64,000 nucleotides of DNA from assembly GCA_022769125.1 (NCBI GenBank), contig JALEKN010000045.1, positions 29,845-93,844 on the forward strand, given 5' to 3'. Shown one piece after another: positions 8,228-16,553 of this stretch (its first letter is position 1; each line of letters starts with the position of its first letter). Origin of the DNA: Agathobacter sp. (GTDB lineage: Bacteria > Bacillota > Clostridia > Lachnospirales > Lachnospiraceae). Under the pieces are notes generated by a model. It had not been told where the DNA came from. It worked only from the letters and a program-made list of their open reading frames with translations, and made no database searches. Made by a program: the position numbers and the translations under genes.

Positions 8228-11086
8228 TCAATCTTGTGAAACATTGTCAGCAGAAGCATTTGTACCCTCTGCGTTTGCGGATAACAATTCATCCAGAGTC
8301 TGTACACCAAAATAGTAGGAGAAAATATTTTTTGCAGCAGCAGCGGCATTATGCGAGGTATATCCATATGCGATCCTAGTTGCAATCGTGATCTGTGGCT
8401 TGTCATATGGTGCATATCCGACAAAAAGTGCATGATTCGGGCGTGTCTCTACCTGCTGTGCAGTACCGGTCTTTCCCGCTGCCTCAATTGGAAAATCCTT
8501 AAATGAATCCAATTTCTCCACCACCATCTTCATACCAGAGTGGATGGCATCCCACTGCGTGGTATCGAGCACATCCGATATATCCGTATACGTTTTCTCA
8601 TACTGCTCAATCGTATTTCCCTGCGGATCAACAATACTGTCCATAAGCTGATAATCATAAAGTTTTCCAGAAGTGACCGCTGTCACATATCTTGCGAGTG
8701 ATACCGTTGTATAGTTGTTATTACTCTGTCCGATTGCTGCCATGACCGGGTAGGAATCGGCAATCTCCGGCGAGTTTTCCTCAATCTCAATTCCGGTCTT
8801 TTGATTCAGTCCATACAAGGACGCATATTTCTGGATATAGGAAATACCAAGTGCATCATCATATACCCCATTGCTCTTCAAACTCATCTCATACCCAACG
8901 GTATAGAAAAAGTAGTTGCAGGAATCGCGAAGCGCTTCCGACACATTGATTGAGCCGTGATTTCCCGGATACTTCCAGCATTTTGGCTTATTGCTGATCT
9001 CCATGAACTGACCCTTATCTACAATCTGTGTACTGGTATCAATAAAATTCTCCGCCAGGCCTGCAGTTGCAGTTACCATCTTAAACGTAGAACCCGGTGC
9101 CGTCCGCTCCTGTGTTGCATAATTATACTGCGGATTGGAAAGATCCTGATTCAAGCTGTTAAAATACTCCGCGTCAACTCCGTTTGCAAGCCGGTTGTTG
9201 TCATAGCCCGGATAGCTTACAAGCGCCCGGATTTGTCCGGTCTTAACATCCGTGATAACGGTGGAAGCCGTACACGGATCAAGTGCAAGCTGCGCAGGTG
9301 TGATTTCAATATTATTGATCTTCTGCATGATAAAATTGTACGGAGAAAGTGAGCCATCCGTCAACCCATTGACCGAAGCATCATCATAGTCTATCTTATT
9401 CTGATCAAACAGGAGCAGACAAAGTTCCCTGCCCTTAACCGTTCCGTCTCCGATCGCGTATTTGTAGACTGTCTTGCCAAAATCAAGATCCGATGCAAGC
9501 GTATCTACAATATAACTGCATAAGGTCTGGTAGACCTCCTGTGAATCGGCATACTTTTCATCTACCTGAAGTTTCCCGATATCGATCCATTGCTGTGAAA
9601 TACAATAATTTAAGTATTCCTTTGGGCTTAAATTGCCGGCTCTCCACTCCTGATACACGTCATCCGCTGTATCGATCTGCTTGGACAGAAGAATTCCTTT
9701 TTCACGCAAAAGACTCATCACACAAGTAAAGTCATCAAGCATTTCATCCGGCATGTTATTGTTTATATATGGTTCTGATGCACTAAGCTGTGCTGAAATG
9801 TCCTCCAGAGCCCTCTGTGCCCGCTCGTCAAAAACTGCCTGAAGTTCCTGCTCCGTTGCAGACGCATCCTCTGCCGCAAAATGCGTAATATCAATGATAT
9901 TATTGTTGATCAACGCAAAATACACATCATTGATCGGGATATTGCCATCCTTAATGTTTGAATATAGAATTCCGGCAAGTTCCTGTTCTAATAGCTGGTA
10001 AACCGCAGCCTGAAGTTCCGCGTCAATGCTTAAATACAGATCGCAGCCTGTAACCGCGTCCACACTGCTTATAACCTCAGAGATACGCCCCACACTATCA
10101 ACGTATACTTCGCGCTCTCCGTTCGTTCCACGAAGGTAGCTCTCATAATATTGTTCAAGACCCGTCTTACCTATAATATCGTTTGTTGTATAACTACTGT
10201 CGTTTGCCGACAATTCTTCATACTCCGTATCGGAAATCCGCCCGGTATATCCAATGATCGACGAAAAGTACTCACTATAGTTATATCTTCGAACAGTCTC
10301 CTCGGATATTTCCACACCAATCAATTCGTCTGAATGCTCATTCATGTAGGCAACCACACGATCCGAAACATCCTCTGCAATCGTTGTCGGATTGTACTTG
10401 GTGTAACGGTTGGCATTGATTGCATAACGCAGGACAACAATCTCATACGCCATCTTCTTTGTATAGAAATCGTACTTATCATCCTCAGCCGTTCCGGTTT
10501 TCTCATCGAGCGTATGTACAGAAAAACCACTCTTTTTGTCATGCATCAGAAAATCCATGACCTGCTCCGCAGTTGCATTCGCTTCGTCAAAGTTAAAATC
10601 CTTGTTGTACTCAAGCTTATCATAAGAAGTCTTTCCGAACACATCCGCAAGGAAACGTTTAAGGCTTGTCCCTGATACCGTAAAACCAAACGTATCCGTC
10701 TCCTCATCATAAGTGATACGGAAATCATTTGTGATTGACTCTCCATTGTCCTCAATAGCCTGAATAATCTGGGCGAGCTCTGCATTAAGCTTTCTACTCT
10801 TTGAAGAGCTGCTTCCATATGTATCATAAAAAATAACAGCGTATGCAAGTTCATTGTATGCAAGAAGCCGCCCATTGCAGTCGTAGATGTTTCCCCTTGC
10901 AGCCTCAACCGTAAGCGGCTTCTGAATACGCATGGTAAAGTTCTTCTGATAATACTCACCATTTACGACCTGCAGATAAAACACGCGTGCGATCATCGTA
11001 GCAAACATTGCAATTACAACCACAGACAAAATAAACAATCTTGAACTGAAAAATTTTTTTAAAAACTCTTTTATATCATAAATCAA
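8228..11086 (-). CDS. mrdA: Elongation-type class B penicillin-binding protein 2, with a large insertion
   Basis: Transpeptidase partner of RodA. The protein of about 952 residues has one N-terminal membrane helix (about 20-45), a PBP dimerisation domain (KPLTVEAARGNIYDCNGRLL) and the transpeptidase motifs APGSTFKMVTAT (active Ser near 661), RDSCNYFF (near 722) and AAGKTGTAQQ (near 872). Family members usually have 600-720 residues; the excess lies mostly between the dimerisation and transpeptidase domains (about 360-600), an acidic helical region without recognised motifs. The start is taken as TTG at 11086, with AAAGGAG 11 bases upstream; an in-frame TTG 33 bases earlier has no well-spaced site. 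It overlaps mreD by 11 bases. Confidence 0.92.
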   Translation of the reverse strand: MIYDIKEFLKKFFSSRLFILSVVVIAMFATMIARVFYLQVVNGEYYQKNFTMRIQKPLTVEAARGNIYDCNGRLLAYNELAYAVIFYDTYGSSSSKSRKLNAELAQIIQAIEDNGESITNDFRITYDEETDTFGFTVSGTSLKRFLADVFGKTSYDKLEYNKDFNFDEANATAEQVMDFLMHDKKSGFSVHTLDEKTGTAEDDKYDFYTKKMAYEIVVLRYAINANRYTKYNPTTIAEDVSDRVVAYMNEHSDELIGVEISEETVRRYNYSEYFSSIIGYTGRISDTEYEELSANDSSYTTNDIIGKTGLEQYYESYLRGTNGEREVYVDSVGRISEVISSVDAVTGCDLYLSIDAELQAAVYQLLEQELAGILYSNIKDGNIPINDVYFALINNNIIDITHFAAEDASATEQELQAVFDERAQRALEDISAQLSASEPYINNNMPDEMLDDFTCVMSLLREKGILLSKQIDTADDVYQEWRAGNLSPKEYLNYCISQQWIDIGKLQVDEKYADSQEVYQTLCSYIVDTLASDLDFGKTVYKYAIGDGTVKGRELCLLLFDQNKIDYDDASVNGLTDGSLSPYNFIMQKINNIEITPAQLALDPCTASTVITDVKTGQIRALVSYPGYDNNRLANGVDAEYFNSLNQDLSNPQYNYATQERTAPGSTFKMVTATAGLAENFIDTSTQIVDKGQFMEISNKPKCWKYPGNHGSINVSEALRDSCNYFFYTVGYEMSLKSNGVYDDALGISYIQKYASLYGLNQKTGIEIEENSPEIADSYPVMAAIGQSNNNYTTVSLARYVTAVTSGKLYDYQLMDSIVDPQGNTIEQYEKTYTDISDVLDTTQWDAIHSGMKMVVEKLDSFKDFPIEAAGKTGTAQQVETRPNHALFVGYAPYDKPQITIATRIAYGYTSHNAAAAAKNIFSYYFGVQTLDELLSANAEGTNASADNVSQD

Positions 11087-11597
11087 ACTTTGTTGCTCTC
11101 CTTTTTTCGACTGTCTCAAGTCCCTGATTAATCTTTAACAGCAGATAATACAAAAAGATCGTTATAACCATCGTATAGATAAACTCCGGAAGAATGATCG
11201 TCTTTAAGTAAAACCAGAACTGGAATCTTCCACGGAGTAAGAACATCATCAGGTAGATTAAAAGATTAAAGGTAAGATCACTCGCCCCGATTAACACCAT
11301 CGGCAGTTTGATGTCATCCGGATAAAATCTTTTCTGGAATATTCCGTTGACATACCCGATATACATATAGATTAAAGCATAGATTCCAAGATAAAAACCG
11401 AAAAAAATGTCTACAAGCAGTCCGCAAAAAAAGCCGACAAACATTCCTTCTTTTCGCCCCCTCATAAATCCAAAGGACGACACAACAATAACCAGAAGGT
11501 TCGGTGAAATTCCCGCAAAAGAAAATGTCTGGAAAAAGGTGGATTGCAGTAAAAAGCATAAAACAATAATCAGAAATAAAACAATTTTTCTGCGCAT
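11076..11597 (-). CDS. mreD: Rod shape-determining protein MreD
   Basis: A 173-residue integral membrane protein with about five hydrophobic segments and the MreD-like pattern SFFQTFSFAGISPNLLVIVV (family: an early membrane helix followed by PxL) and GFFCGLLVDIFFG. MreD is weakly conserved and is recognised here chiefly by its topology and the gene order mreB-mreC-mreD-PBP2. Strong AAAGGAG before the ATG; 21 bases after mreC. Confidence 0.9.
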   Translation of the reverse strand: MRRKIVLFLIIVLCFLLQSTFFQTFSFAGISPNLLVIVVSSFGFMRGRKEGMFVGFFCGLLVDIFFGFYLGIYALIYMYIGYVNGIFQKRFYPDDIKLPMVLIGASDLTFNLLIYLMMFLLRGRFQFWFYLKTIILPEFIYTMVITIFLYYLLLKINQGLETVEKRRATKFDL

Positions 11598-11618
11598 GCA
11601 AACTCCTTTCTCTTTGAT

Positions 11619-12491
11619 CTAATTGTCATTGTTTTTTCCTGTATTCTTGATGTCAAGAATAACAAGAACCTCCTGAATATGTTCAAAGTCGACAACCGGT
11701 GTTATGGTTCCCGATTTTGTAAGATTATTGGCATTTGGCTCAATGCTTGCAATATAACCGATCAGAATTCCCTGCTGATACTGATCTGACACATAAGAAG
11801 TTACCACCGGGTCACCGACACTGACCTTGTTTTCTGTATCCCTAAGTTCAGAGAATGTGATTACGCCATCGCTTGAAAGTGCCTCTAGATCTCCGCTTAC
11901 ATTAAAATTGTCCTGCGTCGTAGTAACCATTGCACTAACATTGCTTGAATCATCGATAATACTGCGCACCTTCGCATAATTCGGTCCGACATCTGTGATT
12001 ATTCCGACAAGACCGCTTCCGGCAATGACATTCATTCCAACCTTTAAACCATTGTCCGTTCCTCTGTCGATGGTAAATGTGTGAAACCAGTTTCCACTAT
12101 CTTTCGCGATAACATTTGCTGCAACTTTCTCGTAGCTCGGATATTTTTCATCCAATTCAAACAATTCACGATAATTTTCCAGCTCATATCCTTCAAGCAT
12201 GATGGTATTAAGCTGGGTCATCAATTCATCGTTCTGCTGTTTTAATTTTTCATTTTCAGCAAGTACCTCGCCTAACGTTCGAAAATCATTCGCCTTTGCA
12301 GAAATATTCTGTCCAAGATTATTGATTCCCCTTTGCATCGGGACAAAAATATAACCGGCGACAGAATTCAGCGGTCCTCCGGTTATATTTAATGTAAGTG
12401 ACAGAAGAATCGCGCTAACACAAACAATTGTAAGAGTAAGCAAAATATATTTCGTTGGTATTGCTTTTTTCTTATTACGAAAACCCTTCAT
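11619..12491 (-). CDS. mreC: Rod shape-determining protein MreC
   Basis: Bitopic elongasome protein that activates the RodA-PBP2 pair from outside the membrane. The 290-residue product has an N-terminal membrane helix (YILLTLTIVCVSAILLSLTL), a coiled coil (about residues 65-95, RTLGEVLAENEKLKQQNDEL) and the double beta-barrel domain (ANVIAKDSGNWFHTFTIDRG, GLKVGMNVIAGSGLVGIITD, and the family DSSNVSAMV block). Length is typical. It starts 8 bases downstream of the mreB stop. Confidence 0.95.
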   Translation of the reverse strand: MKGFRNKKKAIPTKYILLTLTIVCVSAILLSLTLNITGGPLNSVAGYIFVPMQRGINNLGQNISAKANDFRTLGEVLAENEKLKQQNDELMTQLNTIMLEGYELENYRELFELDEKYPSYEKVAANVIAKDSGNWFHTFTIDRGTDNGLKVGMNVIAGSGLVGIITDVGPNYAKVRSIIDDSSNVSAMVTTTQDNFNVSGDLEALSSDGVITFSELRDTENKVSVGDPVVTSYVSDQYQQGILIGYIASIEPNANNLTKSGTITPVVDFEHIQEVLVILDIKNTGKNNDN

Positions 12492-12499
12492 GAAACCCT

Positions 12500-13516
12500 C
12501 TATTTCAATAGACTATTCTTGATTGTAAACGGCAGGTGGCGATATTTCGGATCGGATACGATCTTTACAAGTCCGCGGACCGAACTTTCCTCCGGTGCAT
12601 CGCTCACATTAACTTTAATATTGGAGATCTGTTCAAACAGCATGTCAAGATTATCAATCTTTGCCCCTCCACCGGTAATATAAATACCGGAATGGATAAT
12701 ATCCTTTGCAAGCTCAGGCGGAGTCTTCTCCAGAATCATTTTGATAGAAGAACAGATAGATTCCAAGTTGGCCTTGATCGCATTATAAACGACCTCCGCC
12801 GAAATCTCCATCTCGATTGGAAGTCCGCTGACAACATCACGACCGACAACCACCATCGTCTCTGTTCTTCCCGGAAGTCCGGAACCGATGTTCTCCTTTA
12901 GCTGCATAGCAGTTTTCTGTCCAATGATCAGATTGAATTCCTTTCGGATATAGCTGATAATGGATTCGTCCAGACGATTGCCTCCAAAATGAAGCAGATC
13001 ACTGAGTACAAGACCACCTAGGGAGATCACCGAAATCTCAGTAGTATCTCCCCCCATATTAACGATCATGACACCGGTCGGCTCGTTCACATCAATTCCG
13101 AGCCCGACAGCATCTGCGATCGGTTTTTCGCAGAGCAGAACGCTCTTTGCATGAAACCTCTTTCCTGTAAAAAGCTCATAGAACGCCCGCTTCTCTACAT
13201 CCGTAATATCGGTAGGGACAGCAACAACAAATTCTGAATTTTTCACCTTTCCTTTGGTCTTATCATCAAGGAATTCGTAAATAAACTCCTCCATATCATG
13301 AAATTCGGCGATTACTCCGGTAGTTACCGGAAATACAACCTGAATGGATTCCGGTGCCTTTTCGTACATAGCATACGCTTTGTCGCCATAGGCAAAGATT
13401 TCATCCTTTCCACGAATGGCAATGGTATTTTTTTCCATAAAAATCTTTCCGTTGGATTTGGAAAAGACCTTTAAATTGCTCGTTCCGAGATCTATACCAT
13501 ATACATTGTTGTTCAT
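12500..13516 (-). CDS. mreB: Actin-like rod shape protein, divergent MreB family
   Basis: A 338-residue actin-fold ATPase expected to form membrane filaments that orient wall synthesis. The nucleotide-binding elements are present but unlike the usual MreB wording: phosphate-1 is GIDLGTSNLKV rather than GIDLGTANT, phosphate-2 is NMGGDTTEISVISLGG rather than DIGGGTTE, and the EPSVVA stretch is replaced by MEKNTIAI. TPPELAKDIIHSGIYITGGG matches the family well. Being first in mreBCD fixes the assignment; Mbl or another paralogue lineage remains possible. GAAGAGG precedes the ATG. Confidence 0.9.
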   Translation of the reverse strand: MNNNVYGIDLGTSNLKVFSKSNGKIFMEKNTIAIRGKDEIFAYGDKAYAMYEKAPESIQVVFPVTTGVIAEFHDMEEFIYEFLDDKTKGKVKNSEFVVAVPTDITDVEKRAFYELFTGKRFHAKSVLLCEKPIADAVGLGIDVNEPTGVMIVNMGGDTTEISVISLGGLVLSDLLHFGGNRLDESIISYIRKEFNLIIGQKTAMQLKENIGSGLPGRTETMVVVGRDVVSGLPIEMEISAEVVYNAIKANLESICSSIKMILEKTPPELAKDIIHSGIYITGGGAKIDNLDMLFEQISNIKVNVSDAPEESSVRGLVKIVSDPKYRHLPFTIKNSLLK

Positions 13517-13537
13517 TGCGTTTACCTCTTCCTTTTG

Positions 13538-14224
13538 TTATATGCTTTGTTCTTTGAAACTAAAATACTGGTTATCACCGATGATGATATGGTCCGCAAA
13601 ACAGATGTCAAATAATGCAGCGCATTCCCGCATACGCTCTGTCACACGCATATCATCTTTGCTTGGCGTAGGATCTCCGCTCGGATGATTATGCAGCAGA
13701 ATAAAAACAGATGCATTCTTTTCCAACGCTCTCTTAAGAACTTCCCTTGGAGAAAAATATGCAAAACTTGTGCTTCCAACCGAAAGCTTTGCATCACCAA
13801 GAAAATTTGCCTTTGCGTCAAAATACGCACATATCAAGACTTCCTGCTTTTCATGACGCATCTGTTCCATATAATAATCCGCAACAGAGCCTGCACAGTC
13901 AAGCCTGAGCTGATAGCCGCGCTGAGTTCTTGCAATCCGCATGGAAAGCTCGGCAATGGCCTTCAGTTGGATTGCTTTTACCTTTCCAATCCCATTTGCC
14001 CGCATCATCTCCTCCATTGACATGTCATAGAGGTTGAGCAGATTCCTATGTCTTTGGCAAAGAAGCTCCTGCGACAAATCCAGTGCAGTTTTTTCCTTTG
14101 TACCGCTTTTGATAATGATCGCAAGCAGTTCTGCATCCGAAAGCGCTCCTGCACCATACTTTATAAACTTCTCATATGGGCGCTCTGATTCCGGAAGCTC
14201 TTTTACGATAATATGTCTATCCAT
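13538..14224 (-). CDS. radC: DNA repair-associated JAMM-domain protein RadC
   Basis: A 228-residue protein with an N-terminal helix-hairpin-helix-like region (LPESERPYEKFIKYG, MRANGIGKVKAIQLKAIAEL) and a C-terminal MPN/JAMM metalloprotease-like domain carrying the complete zinc signature HNHPSGDPTPSKDD. The biochemical activity of the family is not settled. The start at 14224 has AGAAGGAG at good spacing; a longer upstream reading is rejected. It lies just upstream of mreB, the common radC-mreBCD order of Firmicutes. Confidence 0.95.
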   Translation of the reverse strand: MDRHIIVKELPESERPYEKFIKYGAGALSDAELLAIIIKSGTKEKTALDLSQELLCQRHRNLLNLYDMSMEEMMRANGIGKVKAIQLKAIAELSMRIARTQRGYQLRLDCAGSVADYYMEQMRHEKQEVLICAYFDAKANFLGDAKLSVGSTSFAYFSPREVLKRALEKNASVFILLHNHPSGDPTPSKDDMRVTERMRECAALFDICFADHIIIGDNQYFSFKEQSI

Positions 14225-14290
14225 GAAACTCCTTCTACTCTCCCAAAAGCACAAATAGACATAAAGTAATATCAAGTTATCTTATCACAC

Positions 14291-15580
14291 TTAGACCAGC
14301 TTAACAAGATTGCGTTCGTAAAGTTTTTGTAAGGATGACAAAATACCAAGCTTCGCATGGTACCAGGTAAGTCCCCCCTGGAAGTATACCGCATACGGTT
14401 CTTTTACCGGACCATCCGCAGAAAGTTCAATGGAGGACCCTTGTACAAAAGCACCTGCAGCCATAATCACATCACTGTCATATCCCGGCATCGCCCATGG
14501 TTCCGGCGTAACATAACTGTCAACCGGAGCAGCTGCCTGAATTCCTTCACAAAATGCAATCATTGCATCCTTATTTCGAAATGTAACTGCCTGAATAATA
14601 TCATGACGGCTTTCGCTTCCGTTTGGGATTACATCATACCCAAGCTTTTCATAAATATTTGCCGCAAAAATTGCGCCCTTTAGCGCACCGCTTACCACGG
14701 TTGGAGCAAGAAAAAGACCTTGATAGAAAGACTGGATTATGCCAAGGGAAGCTCCAACCTCTTTTCCAAGTCCCGGTGAGGTCAGACGATATGCCGCATT
14801 CTCTACACACTCCTTCTTTCCTACAATATAACCACCGATCGGCGCAAGTCCGCCGCCCGGATTCTTGATAAGTGATCCGACAATCATGTCTGCACCAACC
14901 TCAAGCGGCTCTTTCTCTTCTACAAACTCCCCATAGCAATTATCCACCATGCAGATTACATCCGGCTTGATTCCTTTTATAAACGCGATCAGTTCTCCAA
15001 TCCGGTCTACTGAAAAGGTCGGTCTTGTCTGATACCCCTTTGATCTTTGAATTGTAACAAGACGTGTATGTTCGTTGACCGCCTTACGAATATTTTCATA
15101 ATCAAATGCGCCATCCGGCAGAAGATCCACCTGGGAATATGTTACCCCATACTCTGCCAAAGAACCCTTGGACGGTCGAATTCCGATAACTTCCTCAAGC
15201 GTATCATAAGGCTTGCCAACCGGAGAAAGAAGTTCATCTCCTGGTCTTAAATTAGACATCAGTGCAAGTGCAAGCGCATGCGTCCCACAGGTAATCTGCG
15301 GGCGCACAAGTGCATCTTCCCCGTGGAACAAGTCAGCATACACCTGCTCCAAAGTATCTCTTCCAATATCATTATATCCATATCCGCTGGAACTATTAAA
15401 GCACTCCGCACTTACTTTGTTTTTTTGCATCGCAGCAATAACTTTCATCTGGTTAAATTCCGCGATTGCATCAATTTTATCGAAGCGCTCCTTTAAATTC
15501 TTTTCAATTTCTGTTCCAAACCGCAATACTTCCGGTGCGATTCCAAGCTGCTTGTACTGTTCCTCTAGTAAATGATTCAT
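14291..15580 (-). CDS. PLP-dependent methionine gamma-lyase-like protein (YnbB/aluminium-resistance family)
   Basis: A fold-type I aminotransferase-like enzyme of 429 residues. Family features are SSGYGYNDIGRDTLEQVYA near the N-terminus, ALVRPQITCGTHALALAL, the aspartate strand DVICMVDNCYGEF and the PLP lysine context GSLIKNPGGGLAPIGGYI. Members are called aluminium resistance protein or methionine gamma-lyase; the physiological reaction is not firmly known, so I give no symbol. The start at 15580 has AAAGGAG. It begins 10 bases after miaA, matching the miaA-ynbB neighbourhood of Bacillus. Confidence 0.88.
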   Translation of the reverse strand: MNHLLEEQYKQLGIAPEVLRFGTEIEKNLKERFDKIDAIAEFNQMKVIAAMQKNKVSAECFNSSSGYGYNDIGRDTLEQVYADLFHGEDALVRPQITCGTHALALALMSNLRPGDELLSPVGKPYDTLEEVIGIRPSKGSLAEYGVTYSQVDLLPDGAFDYENIRKAVNEHTRLVTIQRSKGYQTRPTFSVDRIGELIAFIKGIKPDVICMVDNCYGEFVEEKEPLEVGADMIVGSLIKNPGGGLAPIGGYIVGKKECVENAAYRLTSPGLGKEVGASLGIIQSFYQGLFLAPTVVSGALKGAIFAANIYEKLGYDVIPNGSESRHDIIQAVTFRNKDAMIAFCEGIQAAAPVDSYVTPEPWAMPGYDSDVIMAAGAFVQGSSIELSADGPVKEPYAVYFQGGLTWYHAKLGILSSLQKLYERNLVKLV

Positions 15581-15590
15581 ATATACTCCT

Positions 15591-16553
15591 TTATCTATCT
15601 TTGTCCGCAATGATCTGTTTGTCCCGCAAAACGGCAAGCATTACATCTAGTATTTCGGACTCATTGTAATGATATTCCTGTTTGTCAATCCAACACACAT
15701 CCCGCTCACGCTTAAACCATGTCAGCTGCCTTTTTGCAAAATGTCTTGTATCCCGCTTTAAAATATACACTGCCTCTTCTAGCGTAATTTTCCCATCAAG
15801 GTAATCAAGGATTTCTTTATATCCAAGTCCCTGCATGGAAACCATATCCCTGTGATACCCCATATCTTTTAACTTTGTAACTTCCTGCACCAATCCCTGC
15901 TTTATCATCTGGTCAATGCGTATCTCAATGCGTTCATACAATCGTGCGCGATTATCGTTTAGAACGAAATATGCAAAATTGTATGGGGACTCTTTCTTAT
16001 GTTCGGCCTCATTGTGGGCTGAAATCATCTGCCCTGTCAGATGATGGTACTCAAGAGCCCGGATTACGCGCCTTACATTATTGGCATGTATGGTCTGATA
16101 GGATTTGGGATCAATTTCCTTAAGCTTTTCATGCAATGCCTCTGCGCCGTTTTCCTCGGCAAAACGCTGCATATCATTTCGGAATTTTTCGTCAGCATCC
16201 TGATCGTCAAAATCAATGTCATACAAAAGGGCCTGAATATAAAATCCGGTTCCCCCAACAACAATTGGGATCTGCCCATTTGCATATATTTCATCCAAGG
16301 CTTTCTCTGCCATCTCCTTAAAACGCACAATATGAAATTCTTCGTCCGGCATCAGTTCATCAATCAGATAATGTCTGATTCCTTCCATCTCTTCCGGTCT
16401 GATCTTTGCGGAGCCGATATCCATATACTTATATACCTGCATGGAATCCGCAGATATGATTGCCCCGTTGATTCTTTTTGCCAACGCGATTGAGAGTGCT
16501 GTCTTTCCCACCGCTGTCGGTCCGGTCAATATGACCATCGGTCTTTTTTGCAT
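15591..16553 (-). CDS. miaA: tRNA dimethylallyltransferase
   Basis: Transfers a dimethylallyl group to N6 of A37 in tRNAs that read UNN codons. The 320-residue protein shows the P-loop LTGPTAVGKTALSIALA, the substrate loop ISADSMQVYKYMDIGSAK, GIRHYLIDELMPDEEF, VVGGTGFYIQALLYD and the C-terminal DTRHFAKRQLTWFKRE. Length is typical. Its ATG overlaps the mutL TGA by one base (TGATG), so translation is coupled to mutL, and the order mutS-mutL-miaA is the standard one. Confidence 0.97.
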   Translation of the reverse strand: MQKRPMVILTGPTAVGKTALSIALAKRINGAIISADSMQVYKYMDIGSAKIRPEEMEGIRHYLIDELMPDEEFHIVRFKEMAEKALDEIYANGQIPIVVGGTGFYIQALLYDIDFDDQDADEKFRNDMQRFAEENGAEALHEKLKEIDPKSYQTIHANNVRRVIRALEYHHLTGQMISAHNEAEHKKESPYNFAYFVLNDNRARLYERIEIRIDQMIKQGLVQEVTKLKDMGYHRDMVSMQGLGYKEILDYLDGKITLEEAVYILKRDTRHFAKRQLTWFKRERDVCWIDKQEYHYNESEILDVMLAVLRDKQIIADKDR

